DNA from: Microbacterium ulmi
GTDB taxonomy: Bacteria > Actinomycetota > Actinomycetes > Actinomycetales > Microbacteriaceae
NCBI RefSeq assembly: GCF_011759705.1
Contig: NZ_JAAOZF010000002.1
Location: 496,001 to 560,000 of the forward strand
Direction: 5' to 3'
Length of the DNA: 64,000 nucleotides
Shown here one piece after another: positions 25,777 through 34,362 of this stretch. The notes beneath the pieces are model-generated. The model saw only the letters and a list, made by a program, of their open reading frames with translations, was not told where the DNA came from and did no database searches. The position numbers and the translations under genes were made by a program. Position 1 is the stretch's first letter. Each line of letters starts with the position of its first letter.

Positions 25777-26140
25777 GATATCACCGCGGCAGCGGCCGCT
25801 GTACGAAGTCAAGGCGAACCTCTTCAAAGGGCTGGCGCATCCGTTCCGCATCCGGATCCTCGAGCTGCTCTCGACGGCGCCCGAGCGCAGCGTCGCAGAC
25901 CTGCAGTCGGAGACGGGCCTCGAGGCATCCCATCTCTCGCAGCACCTCGCGGTGCTGCGGCGGCACCGCCTCGTGGAGTCCGAACGGCGCGCGAGCCACG
26001 TCTACTACCGACTGTCCGACCCCGCCGTCGCCGACCTGCTGACGGCGGCGCGCACGCTCCTGCTCGGCGTTCTCCAGGCCGACGGCTCGCTGCTGGCCGA
26101 TGCGCGCGACCTGCCGGCCCTGCCGGAGGCGACACGATGA
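25772..26140 (+). CDS. ArsR-family regulator coupled to SulP transporter
   Basis: A 122-aa winged-helix protein (KGLAHPFRIRILELLST, ASHLSQHLAVLRRHRLV, ASHVYYRLSD). No ELCVC-type metal site is present. The C-terminus is short. The ATG is supported by the palindromic -10/operator directly before it. Its stop overlaps the SulP start by four bases (ATGA), so regulator and transporter are made together; the likely job is feedback control of anion uptake, which is inference from position. Confidence 0.9.
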   Translation: MPISPRQRPLYEVKANLFKGLAHPFRIRILELLSTAPERSVADLQSETGLEASHLSQHLAVLRRHRLVESERRASHVYYRLSDPAVADLLTAARTLLLGVLQADGSLLADARDLPALPEATR

Positions 26141-27831
26141 CGAACCCGGCCGTCCCGCTCCGTTCGCGCGTCGGCGCCTACCTCGCCGGCCTCGTCCCTC
26201 GCGCCTCGGACTACGCGCTCACGCGGCGGACGTGGCGCGCCGACCTGCTCGCGGGGCTCACGGTCGGCATCGTCGCGCTGCCGCTCGCGCTCGGCTTCGG
26301 CGTCAGCTCGGGCCTGACCGCCGAGGCCGGTCTCGTCACGGCCATCGTGGCCGGCCTGCTCGCCGCGGTCTTCGGCGGCTCGAACGTGCAGGTGTCGGGT
26401 CCGACGGGCGCGATGGTCGTGATCCTCGTCCCGATCGTCGCGACGCAGGGCGCCGCCGCCGTCGCGACTGTGAGCGTCGTCGCGGGGATCGTCGTCGTCG
26501 CGGCGGGCGCGCTGCACCTGGGACGTGCCGTGTCGTTCATCCCGTGGCCCGTCATCGAGGGGTTCACGCTCGGCATCGCCGTGATCATCTTCCTGCAGCA
26601 GGTGCCGCTCCTCCTCTCGCCCCGCACGGCGCACGCGGGCGACCACAGCCCGAACGCCGTCGTGGCCGCGGGTCAGTCCCTCACCGGCGCGGACTGGTCC
26701 TACGTGCCGTGGGCGCTCGGCGCCGCGGCGATCGTCGCCGCCTGCATGGTCGTCGCCCCCCGGATCCACCGCTCCCTCCCCGGCTCCCTCATCGGCATCG
26801 TCGTCGTGACGCTTCTCGCGTTCCTCCTGCCGACGCCGCTCGCCGTCATCGGCGTGCTTCCCGCCTCGCTCCCGGCGCCCGTCCTGCCGGCGCTCGACCC
26901 GGCTTCGCTCGGCGCGCTGCTCCTCCCCGCACTGACGGTCGCGGCGCTCGCCGCGATCGAGTCGCTCCTGTCTGCGCGAGTCGCGGCATCCCTCGCCGAC
27001 ACCGGCGCGTACGACCCCGACCGCGAGCTCGTCGGACAGGGCATCGCCTCGATCGGGTCGGGCCTGTTCGGCGGCATGCCCGCGACGGGTGCGATCGCCC
27101 GCACGGCGGTCAACGTGCGCTCCGGCGGACGCTCGCGGCTCTCCGCGATCGTCCACGCGGTCGTCCTGCTGCTCGTGGTCCTCATCGCGGCCGGACCGGT
27201 GGGGGCCATCCCGCTCGCGGCCCTCGCCGGCGTTCTCATGGTGACGGCCGTGCGGATGGTGCACGCGGGCACGGTCCGCGCGATCCTGCGCTCGACCCGC
27301 GCGGACGCCCTGGGTTTCGTGCTCACCGCGATCGTGACGGTGTCGTTCGACCTCATCATCGCCGTGCTGATCGGAGTCGTCGTCGCGGGGGTCTTCGCCC
27401 TGCGCAACCTCTCCCGGGCGACCGGCGTGCATCGCGAGCCGATCCCCGCGGATCCCGAGCCCGGCGACGACGGCATCGCGATCATCCGGTTCGACGGGCC
27501 CCTCTTCTTCGCCGCAGCCGATCGGGTCTTCGACACCGTCACGGCGCTCGGCGACGACGTGACGGTCGTCATCCTCCGGATGTCGCAGCTCGAGCTCGTC
27601 GACGCGACGGGCGCCCGCATCCTGTCCGACATCGTGCAAGCCCTCGAGAGGCGCGGCGTCACCGTGCTCATCAAGGGGGTGCAGGCCGGCCACGAGGAGC
27701 TGTTCCGCACCGTCGGCGTGCTCGACTCGCTGCGCCACCACAACCATCTGTTCGCCGAGCTGCCGCCCGCGATCGAGCACGCGCGCAGCCACATCCGGCG
27801 CTCCGACACGACGTCGCGCACGACACCGTAG
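26137..27831 (+). CDS. SulP-family anion transporter with STAS domain
   Basis: A 564-aa transporter with about 10-12 membrane helices in residues 35-430. SulP features are the QVSGPTGAMVV segment and GMPATGAIARTAVNVRSGGR. The C-terminal STAS domain (about 450-560) contains VILRMSQLELVDATGA. Substrate may be sulfate, bicarbonate or another anion; sequence does not decide. It is coupled to the ArsR-type regulator. The next gene, pepN, starts about 70 bases downstream with its own ribosome site. Confidence 0.92.
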   Translation: MTNPAVPLRSRVGAYLAGLVPRASDYALTRRTWRADLLAGLTVGIVALPLALGFGVSSGLTAEAGLVTAIVAGLLAAVFGGSNVQVSGPTGAMVVILVPIVATQGAAAVATVSVVAGIVVVAAGALHLGRAVSFIPWPVIEGFTLGIAVIIFLQQVPLLLSPRTAHAGDHSPNAVVAAGQSLTGADWSYVPWALGAAAIVAACMVVAPRIHRSLPGSLIGIVVVTLLAFLLPTPLAVIGVLPASLPAPVLPALDPASLGALLLPALTVAALAAIESLLSARVAASLADTGAYDPDRELVGQGIASIGSGLFGGMPATGAIARTAVNVRSGGRSRLSAIVHAVVLLLVVLIAAGPVGAIPLAALAGVLMVTAVRMVHAGTVRAILRSTRADALGFVLTAIVTVSFDLIIAVLIGVVVAGVFALRNLSRATGVHREPIPADPEPGDDGIAIIRFDGPLFFAAADRVFDTVTALGDDVTVVILRMSQLELVDATGARILSDIVQALERRGVTVLIKGVQAGHEELFRTVGVLDSLRHHNHLFAELPPAIEHARSHIRRSDTTSRTTP

Positions 27832-27904
27832 GCTGGAACGGTTGCCGTCGTCGCCTTCCGCGGCGACAGTCCGGCAGACACGGAAGCCACACGGGAGTTC
27901 AGAA

Positions 27905-30451
27905 GTGCCTGGAGAGAACCTCACCCGCATCGAGGCGCAGGAGCGCCGCGCGATCGTCGACACGCAGTCGTACGACGTCGCACTCGACCTCACGAAGGGA
28001 CCCGAGGTCTTCGGGTCGAGGACCCGCGTGCGCTTCGGCGCGGCCGAGGGCTCGTCGACCTTCATCGACCTCATCGCCCGCGAAGTGCGCTCGATCGAGC
28101 TCAACGGCCGTGCGCTCGACCCTGCGGTCGTCTTCGCCGACTCGCGCATCGCGCTCGTCGACCTCGCGCAGGAGAACGAGCTCGTCATCGACGCCGACTG
28201 CCTCTACACGAACACGGGCGAGGGCCTGCACCGCTTCGTCGACCCCGTGGACGGCGAGGCCTACCTCTATTCGCAGTTCGAGGTGCCGGACTCGCGCCGC
28301 ATGTTCGCCGTCTTCGAGCAGCCCGACCTCAAGGCGACGTTCCAGTTCACCGTGACGGCCCCCGAGCCGTGGAAGGTCGTGTCGAACTCCCCCACGCCCG
28401 AGCCCAAGCGCCACGGCGACGGCGCGGCGACGTGGACCTTCGAGCCGACCCCCCGCATCTCGTCGTACATCACGGCCCTCATCGCCGGCCCGTACGAATC
28501 GACGTTCTCCGAGCTCACGAGCGCGTCGGGGCGTGTCATCCCGCTCGGCGTGTACGCGCGCAAGAGCCTCTGGCAGTTCATGGATGCCGACTACGTGTTC
28601 GAGAAGACGCGCCAGGGCTTCGCATACTTCGAGCAGAAGTTCGCGTACCCCTACCCGTTCGCGAAGTACGACCAGCTCTTCGTCCCCGAGTTCAACGCCG
28701 GTGCCATGGAGAACGCCGGGGCCGTGACGTTCACCGAGACGTACGTCTTCCGCAGCAAGGTGACGGATGCCGTCAAGGAGCGTCGCGTCGTCACGATCCT
28801 CCACGAGCTCGCCCACATGTGGTTCGGCGACCTCGTCACGATGAAGTGGTGGAACGACCTGTGGCTCAACGAGTCGTTCGCCGAGTGGGCGTCGACGATC
28901 GCGACGGCGGAGGCCACGGAGTGGACCGAGGCCTGGACGACCTTCAACGCGATGGAGAAGACCTGGGCGTACCGCCAGGACCAGCTCCCCTCGACCCACC
29001 CCGTCGTCGCCGAGATCAACGACCTCGAGGACGTCCAGGTCAACTTCGACGGCATCACCTACGCGAAGGGCGGCTCGGTCCTCAAGCAGCTGGCCGCATG
29101 GGTCGGCATCGACGAGTTCTTCGCGGGAGTCGCCGCCTACTTCGCGAAGAACGAGTGGTCGAACACGGAGCTCTCCGATCTCCTCGGCGAGCTGGAGACC
29201 ACGAGCGGGCGCGAGCTCTCGTCGTGGTCGAAGAAGTGGCTCGAGACGGCGGGCGTCAATACGCTCTCCCCCGAGATCGTGACGGATGCCGCCGGGGTCA
29301 TCACGCGCTTCGCGATCGTGCAGACGGCGCCCGCCGACTATCCGACGATCCGCCCGCACCGGCTCGGCGTCGGCTTCTACAGCCTCTCGGGAGACGCGCT
29401 CGAGCGGGTCCACCGCATCGAGCTCGACGTCGACGGCGATCTCACGGAGGTGCCTCAGCTGAAGGGCCTCACGCGACCCGACCTCGTGCTTCTCAACGAC
29501 GAAGACCTCGCGTACGCCAAGATCCGTCTCGACGACCGGTCGCTGAAGACGGCGATCGAGCACCTCGGCAAGATCAGCGACCCGCTCGCTCGTTCGCTCG
29601 TATGGGGTGCGGCGTGGGATCAGACACGGGATGCCGAGGCCTCCGCCTCGGACTACGTCGACCTCGTGCTGCGCAACATCGGATCCGAGACCGAGTCGAC
29701 GACGGTGCGGACCACGCTCGCGCAGCTGCAGCTCGCCGCCAACTCGTACGTCGCGCCCGACAAGCGCGCCGCGACCCGCGAGAAGGTCGCAGAGGGCCTC
29801 TGGGCGCTCGCACAGGCCGCCGAGTCGGGCAGCGACAGCCAGCTGCAGTTCGTGACGTCGTTCGCGAGCGCCGCTGCGACGCCCGGGCAGTGGGACAGGG
29901 TACGTCAGGTGCGCGACGGCGTCGTGGCGTTCGAGGGCCTCGAGATCGACACCGACCTGTCGTGGCAGCTGCTCGTGTCGCTCGCGGCGGGAGGCCTCGT
30001 CACGGTCGCCGACATCGACGCGGCCCTCGCAGCCGACAACACGGCCAAGGGCGGAGAGTTCGCTGCGCAGGCGAAGGCCGCACTCCCGGATGCCGCGGCC
30101 AAGCGCGTCGCGTGGGACTCGCTCGTCGAGAACGACGACCTTCCCAACACCATCGTGCGCTCCGCAGCGCTCGGTCTCGTGCACCCCGCCGGCGTCGAAC
30201 TGCTGGGCGGTTTCGTGCAGCCCTACTTCGACATGCTCCTGCCGATCTGGGAGTCCCGCTCGTATCAGATCGCGCAGTACCTCATCGTGGGCCTCTACCC
30301 GGCCCCGCTCGCGAACGTCGCGCTGCGCGACGCGACGCGCGCGTGGCTCGCCGCGAACGTCGACGCCCCCGCGGCGCTTCGCCGACTCGTGGGCGAGAAC
30401 CTCGCGGGCGTCGAGCGCGCCCTCTCGGTGCAGTCCCGCGACGCGGAGTAG
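27905..30451 (+). CDS. pepN: aminopeptidase N (M1 family)
   Basis: An 848-aa cytoplasmic zinc aminopeptidase that removes N-terminal residues from peptides made by Clp and other proteases. GAMEN exopeptidase motif is at residues 266-270; the zinc site HELAH is at 300-304, with Glu about 19 residues later in WLNE. An ERAP1_C-like helical domain fills the C-terminal third. GTG at 27905 has GGAG seven bases upstream and gives the usual actinobacterial N-terminus PGENLTRIEA. It ends at a strong hairpin, so it is probably a single-gene unit. Confidence 0.96.
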   Translation: MPGENLTRIEAQERRAIVDTQSYDVALDLTKGPEVFGSRTRVRFGAAEGSSTFIDLIAREVRSIELNGRALDPAVVFADSRIALVDLAQENELVIDADCLYTNTGEGLHRFVDPVDGEAYLYSQFEVPDSRRMFAVFEQPDLKATFQFTVTAPEPWKVVSNSPTPEPKRHGDGAATWTFEPTPRISSYITALIAGPYESTFSELTSASGRVIPLGVYARKSLWQFMDADYVFEKTRQGFAYFEQKFAYPYPFAKYDQLFVPEFNAGAMENAGAVTFTETYVFRSKVTDAVKERRVVTILHELAHMWFGDLVTMKWWNDLWLNESFAEWASTIATAEATEWTEAWTTFNAMEKTWAYRQDQLPSTHPVVAEINDLEDVQVNFDGITYAKGGSVLKQLAAWVGIDEFFAGVAAYFAKNEWSNTELSDLLGELETTSGRELSSWSKKWLETAGVNTLSPEIVTDAAGVITRFAIVQTAPADYPTIRPHRLGVGFYSLSGDALERVHRIELDVDGDLTEVPQLKGLTRPDLVLLNDEDLAYAKIRLDDRSLKTAIEHLGKISDPLARSLVWGAAWDQTRDAEASASDYVDLVLRNIGSETESTTVRTTLAQLQLAANSYVAPDKRAATREKVAEGLWALAQAAESGSDSQLQFVTSFASAAATPGQWDRVRQVRDGVVAFEGLEIDTDLSWQLLVSLAAGGLVTVADIDAALAADNTAKGGEFAAQAKAALPDAAAKRVAWDSLVENDDLPNTIVRSAALGLVHPAGVELLGGFVQPYFDMLLPIWESRSYQIAQYLIVGLYPAPLANVALRDATRAWLAANVDAPAALRRLVGENLAGVERALSVQSRDAE

Positions 30452-30456
30452 CACGC

Positions 30457-30498
30457 ACGACGGATGCCCCGGCGCTGGTTCGCCGGGGCATCCGTCGT
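30457..30498 (+). terminator. terminator after pepN
   Basis: Eighteen-base perfect stem (ACGACGGATGCCCCGGCG) with a six-base loop, starting six bases after the pepN stop. Contains GGATGCC in the stem. Confidence 0.85.
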
Positions 30499-30578
30499 TC
30501 TGCGGTATCGGTCGCGGAGGCGGAGACGGCACTGCGGGAGGACGCGCGCCGACGCCCTCGCTCTCTACCGTCGAAGGC

Positions 30579-31490
30579 ATGATCACAGCAGAAGGCCTCA
30601 CCAAGAGGTTCGCAGACAAGACGGCCGTCGACGACGTGTCGTTCACGGTTCAGCCGGGAAGGGTCACGGGCTTCCTCGGGCCGAACGGCGCCGGCAAGTC
30701 CACGACGATGCGCATGATCGTCGGGCTCGACCGCCCCACAGCGGGCCGCACGACCGTCAACGGCGCTGAGTACGGGCGCCATCGCGCGCCGCTGACGGAG
30801 GTCGGCGTGCTGCTCGACGCGAAGGCCGTGCACACGGGACGCACGGCGCGCAGCCATCTGCGGGCGATGGCGGCGACGCACGGCATCCCGAACTCACGCG
30901 TCGACGAGGTCATCGACATCACGGGCATCGGCTCGGTCGCAGGCAAGCGCGCAGGCAAGTTCTCGCTCGGCATGGGTCAGCGGCTCGGCATCGCCGCCGC
31001 CCTCCTGGGCGACCCGCACACGCTGATCCTCGACGAGCCCGTCAACGGACTCGACCCCGAGGGCGTGCGCTGGGTGCGCCAGTTCGTGCGGCACGCGGCA
31101 TCTGAAGGACGCACGGTGCTCCTGTCGAGCCATCTCATGAGCGAGATGGCGCAGACCGCAGACCACGTCATCGTGCTGGGGCGCGGCAAGGTGCTCGCGG
31201 ATGCCGATCTCGGCGACCTGGTGCGCGCCTGGACCACCCTGGGCGTGCGGGTGCGCAGCCCTCGTGCGGCAGAGCTCGCCGCGGCGATCGCCGGCCCCGC
31301 CGTCGAGATCGTCACGACGAGCCCGGAGACCCTGGACGTCGTGGGAGTCCCCGCCGCGCGCATCGGCGACCTCGCCGCCGAGCGCGGCATCCCCATCCAC
31401 GAGCTGACGCCCACGACGGGGTCGCTCGAAGACGCCTACCTCGCTCTCACGGGCGAGTCCGTCGAGTACCACTCCAAGGAGATCGCATGA
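30579..31490 (+). CDS. ABC transporter ATP-binding protein
   Basis: A 303-aa ATPase of the ABC-2/antibiotic-exporter type. Walker A GPNGAGKST is near residue 40, the signature is FSLGMGQRLG near 130, and Walker B LILDEPVNGLD near 150. The last 80 residues form the accessory domain usual in DrrA/YhaQ-like ATPases. ATG 30579 gives a start two residues before the first strand. It overlaps the permease by four bases and heads an exporter plus two-component operon. Confidence 0.93.
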   Translation: MITAEGLTKRFADKTAVDDVSFTVQPGRVTGFLGPNGAGKSTTMRMIVGLDRPTAGRTTVNGAEYGRHRAPLTEVGVLLDAKAVHTGRTARSHLRAMAATHGIPNSRVDEVIDITGIGSVAGKRAGKFSLGMGQRLGIAAALLGDPHTLILDEPVNGLDPEGVRWVRQFVRHAASEGRTVLLSSHLMSEMAQTADHVIVLGRGKVLADADLGDLVRAWTTLGVRVRSPRAAELAAAIAGPAVEIVTTSPETLDVVGVPAARIGDLAAERGIPIHELTPTTGSLEDAYLALTGESVEYHSKEIA

Positions 31491-32341
31491 CCGCCCTCGC
31501 CTCCGCGGCACCGCAGACGCGGGCCGCCTCGCCGTACCGCCTCTCGTTCCCTCATCTGCTGCGCAGCGAATGGATCAAGCTGTCCACGCTCCGCTCGACC
31601 TGGTGGTCGATCGGCGTCGTCGTCGTGCTCTCGGTCGGCGTCTCGCTCCTCATCGCCGGCGCGCTGACGTCGTCCGCCGCGATGGCGGAAGAGGCAGGGG
31701 GAACCGTCACGATCGATCCGATCATGGCGGTGCTGAGCCCGACGCAGTTCACGATGCTCTTGGCCGGCGCGCTCGGCGCCATCGCGATCACGGGCGAGTA
31801 CTCGACGGGGATGATCCGCTCGAGCCTCACGGCCGAGCCGCGCAGGGGTGCCGTGCTCGTCTCGAAGGCCGTCGTCGTGGCCGCGCTTCTCGGCGTCTCG
31901 AGCCTCGTCGTCTTCGCGATCTCGATCGTCGCGACGGCGCCGATTCTGCGCGACACGCCCGTCGACTGGAGCGATCCGTCGGCATCGAGCATACCGGTGC
32001 TCTACGGCGCCCTGGCGATGGCGGTGTTCGCGCTCATCGGGCTGTCGTGGGGGTTCATCCTGCGCAACGGACCTGGTGCGATCGCGGCGACCGTGGGGCT
32101 GCTGTTCGTGCTGCCCATCGTGTCGAGCATGTTCCCGTACGGCGATCCGTCGTGGCAGTGGATCCACGACCTCGCCGATCATCTGCCGATGTTCGCAGCC
32201 CAGGCGCTCATGATGCCGGGGCAGGAGTCCAGCATGACGGGCGCGGGAATGACGGATGCCGTCGCCCTTCTGACGCTGGGCGCGTGGGTCGCCGCGGGTC
32301 TGCTCGGCTCGTGGGCGGTCCTGCGCACACGTGACGCGTAG
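31487..32341 (+). CDS. ABC-2-type transporter permease
   Basis: A 284-aa membrane protein with about six helices and a soluble N-terminus carrying SEWIKLSTLRSTWW, the motif typical of ABC-2 permeases that follow such ATPases. Start ATG overlaps the ATPase stop (ATGA). With two ATPase and two permease subunits it would form an exporter, perhaps for a lipid or an antimicrobial peptide. The downstream histidine kinase begins before this gene ends. Confidence 0.9.
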   Translation: MTALASAAPQTRAASPYRLSFPHLLRSEWIKLSTLRSTWWSIGVVVVLSVGVSLLIAGALTSSAAMAEEAGGTVTIDPIMAVLSPTQFTMLLAGALGAIAITGEYSTGMIRSSLTAEPRRGAVLVSKAVVVAALLGVSSLVVFAISIVATAPILRDTPVDWSDPSASSIPVLYGALAMAVFALIGLSWGFILRNGPGAIAATVGLLFVLPIVSSMFPYGDPSWQWIHDLADHLPMFAAQALMMPGQESSMTGAGMTDAVALLTLGAWVAAGLLGSWAVLRTRDA

Positions 32342-33662
32342 AGTCGAGCCCGTGCCGAACGGGTCCAGCCGCAGCTCCGCCGTCCACCCGGACGCGGAGC
32401 TGCGGCTCCCCCGTCCGCCGGGTGTCATCCGCCAGTTCTGGGCGCGGCATCCGCTCTTCACCGACATCCTGATCGCCGGCGCGTGGCTCCCACTGTCGAT
32501 CGTCCCCTTCGTCTCGTACACCTCATCGATCGAGCCGGGCACGGGCGGGTACGCCCGCACTACGGTGCCGGTCATCGAGTCGGCGGCTGTCACCATCCTC
32601 GTCGTGATCGCGTGCGCGACCCTTCTCCTGCGGCGACGGCTGCCGCTCATCCCGTTCGCGATGGCCGTGCTGGTGCAGCTCTCCTTCCTCGTCGTCCCGA
32701 CGACCGCCGGCACGCCGCTTCTTCTCATCACGGCCTACTCCATGGCCGTCTATCGATCGAACCGGGCGTGCTGGGCGGGATTCGGGATCGCCGTCGGGGT
32801 CGTCGCCATCGTCGCGGCTGCCTCCGCATCGTGGGGCGGGGTCGCCGTGAGCACGGCGTCGAACGCGGTCATCCTCACGATCGTCTTCGGCCTCATCGGG
32901 TCGCTCGTGGGCGTCAACGTCGGCAACCGCAAGCGCTACATCGAGGCCGTCATCGACCGCTCGCGGCAGCTCCTCGTCGAGCGCGACCAGCAGGCGCAGC
33001 TCGCCGCAGCCGCCGAGCGGACGCGGATCGCGCGCGAGATGCACGACATCGTCTCGCACTCGCTCACCGTCGTCGTCGCTCTCGCCGAGGGCGCCGCCGC
33101 GACGGACGACCCGGTTCGCGCACGCGAGGCGATGGATGCCGCATCCGCGACGGCGCGCACGGCGCTCGCCGAGATGCGCGCGACGCTCGGCGTGTTGCGC
33201 ACCGACGACCCGGGCGCCCCGCTCGTGCCCGCCGAGCCCGTCTCGCCGCAGAGCACGGTCGCCGCGGCACAGCGCGCGGGCTTCCCCGCCACGCTCACGG
33301 TGACGGGCGACGACACGTCCCCGCCGGTGGTCCGCTATGCGACCGGCCGCATCGTGCAGGAGGGCGTGACCAACGCGATGCGCCATGCCCGGCTCGCGAC
33401 GCAGATCCGCGTGCGGATCGACCGCTCGCCGACCCGCGTGCGGATCGAGATCATGAACGACGGCGCGCACGGCTCTGCGTCGGAGGGCGGCTTCGGCATC
33501 CGCGGACTCGTCGAGCGTGCCGCGCACGTCGGCGGGACGCTGCATTCGGGCCCCGCGGGCGGGGGCCGCTGGCTGCTGCACGCCGACCTGCCGTTCGTCG
33601 CGCCGCCGGTGCCGCAGGATGCCTCCCCGGTGCCGCAGGATGCCGCCGAGGCCTCCGCATGA
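32331..33662 (+). CDS. sensor histidine kinase (NarX/DesK type)
   Basis: A 443-aa kinase with about five membrane helices (residues 45-205), a coiled segment, the phosphoacceptor box RIAREMHDIVSHSLTVVV (His about residue 242) and a HATPase domain ending near 420. The tail has a duplicated VPQDA unit caused by an 18-base tandem repeat. GTG 32331 overlaps the permease gene by eleven bases; GTG 32352 is an alternative start and neither has a strong ribosome site. Its stop overlaps the response-regulator ATG. Confidence 0.92.
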   Translation: MTRRVEPVPNGSSRSSAVHPDAELRLPRPPGVIRQFWARHPLFTDILIAGAWLPLSIVPFVSYTSSIEPGTGGYARTTVPVIESAAVTILVVIACATLLLRRRLPLIPFAMAVLVQLSFLVVPTTAGTPLLLITAYSMAVYRSNRACWAGFGIAVGVVAIVAAASASWGGVAVSTASNAVILTIVFGLIGSLVGVNVGNRKRYIEAVIDRSRQLLVERDQQAQLAAAAERTRIAREMHDIVSHSLTVVVALAEGAAATDDPVRAREAMDAASATARTALAEMRATLGVLRTDDPGAPLVPAEPVSPQSTVAAAQRAGFPATLTVTGDDTSPPVVRYATGRIVQEGVTNAMRHARLATQIRVRIDRSPTRVRIEIMNDGAHGSASEGGFGIRGLVERAAHVGGTLHSGPAGGGRWLLHADLPFVAPPVPQDASPVPQDAAEASA

Positions 33663-34318
33663 GCGACCGCATCCGGATCCTCCTGGTCGACGATCAGGAG
33701 CTCATCCGTGTCGGATTCCGGCTCGTCCTCGAGGCCGAGCCCGATCTCGCGGTCATCGGCGACGCGGCAGACGGCGCCGAGGCGATCCGACTCGCCGCGG
33801 CGCTTCGCCCGGACGTCGTCCTGATGGACATCCGGATGCCGGGGATCGACGGCATCGCCGCGACGGCTTCCATCGTGGGAGACCTCCCCGAGACGCGCGT
33901 GCTCGTGCTCACGACGTTCGACCTCGACGAGTACGCGCTGGGCGCGATCGAGGCGGGCGCCAGCGGCTTCCTGCTCAAGGATGCGCAGCGGCACGAGCTC
34001 TCCGCGGCCGTTCGGGCGGTCCACCGCGGCGACGCGATACTCTCACCCAGGGTCACCCGGATGCTGCTCGACCGCATGGCGCCGCATCTGGCCGCCGCGC
34101 CGCCCGACCCCCACCCGGCGGCGCAGCTGACCGAGCGGGAGCGGGACGTCTTCCTCGCGATCGGCCGCGGAATGACCAACGCCGAGATCGCGGCATCCCT
34201 CTTCCTCAGCGAGTCCACTGTCAAGACGCACGTCGGGCGGGTCCTCGCCAAGCTGGACGCGCGCGACCGCGTCCAGGCCGTGATCCTCGCACACGAATGG
34301 GGACTCGCTCGCCCCTGA
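33659..34318 (+). CDS. NarL/LuxR-type response regulator
   Basis: A 219-aa regulator with receiver motifs LVDDQ, VVLMDIRMPG (phosphoacceptor Asp) and LLKDAQ, followed by a LuxR HTH with LTERERDVFLAIGRG and STVKTHV. Coupled by ATGA to the kinase. The four genes 30579-34318 have the order of self-regulated exporter modules in which the two-component system controls the ABC transporter; this is inference from position. Confidence 0.94.
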   Translation: MSDRIRILLVDDQELIRVGFRLVLEAEPDLAVIGDAADGAEAIRLAAALRPDVVLMDIRMPGIDGIAATASIVGDLPETRVLVLTTFDLDEYALGAIEAGASGFLLKDAQRHELSAAVRAVHRGDAILSPRVTRMLLDRMAPHLAAAPPDPHPAAQLTERERDVFLAIGRGMTNAEIAASLFLSESTVKTHVGRVLAKLDARDRVQAVILAHEWGLARP

Positions 34319-34362
34319 CCGCCCCCAGATCACGAGGAGATGTGCTCGGTAGGATCGAGACG

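Noticed and set aside
25772-26042. The long C-terminus of the permease-prefix protein as native
   Set aside because: It overlaps arsR in another frame, is not membrane-like, and one inserted base gives a normal end at 25729.
27899-30646. A 915-codon open frame antisense to pepN
   Set aside because: It mirrors pepN codon periodicity, is rich in Arg/Glu/Val without motifs, and pepN has full family evidence. Similar antisense frames occur over most genes here.
33596-33650. Tandem repeat encoding VPQDA in the kinase tail as a functional element
   Set aside because: Only two copies of an 18-base unit in a disordered tail; probably slippage.
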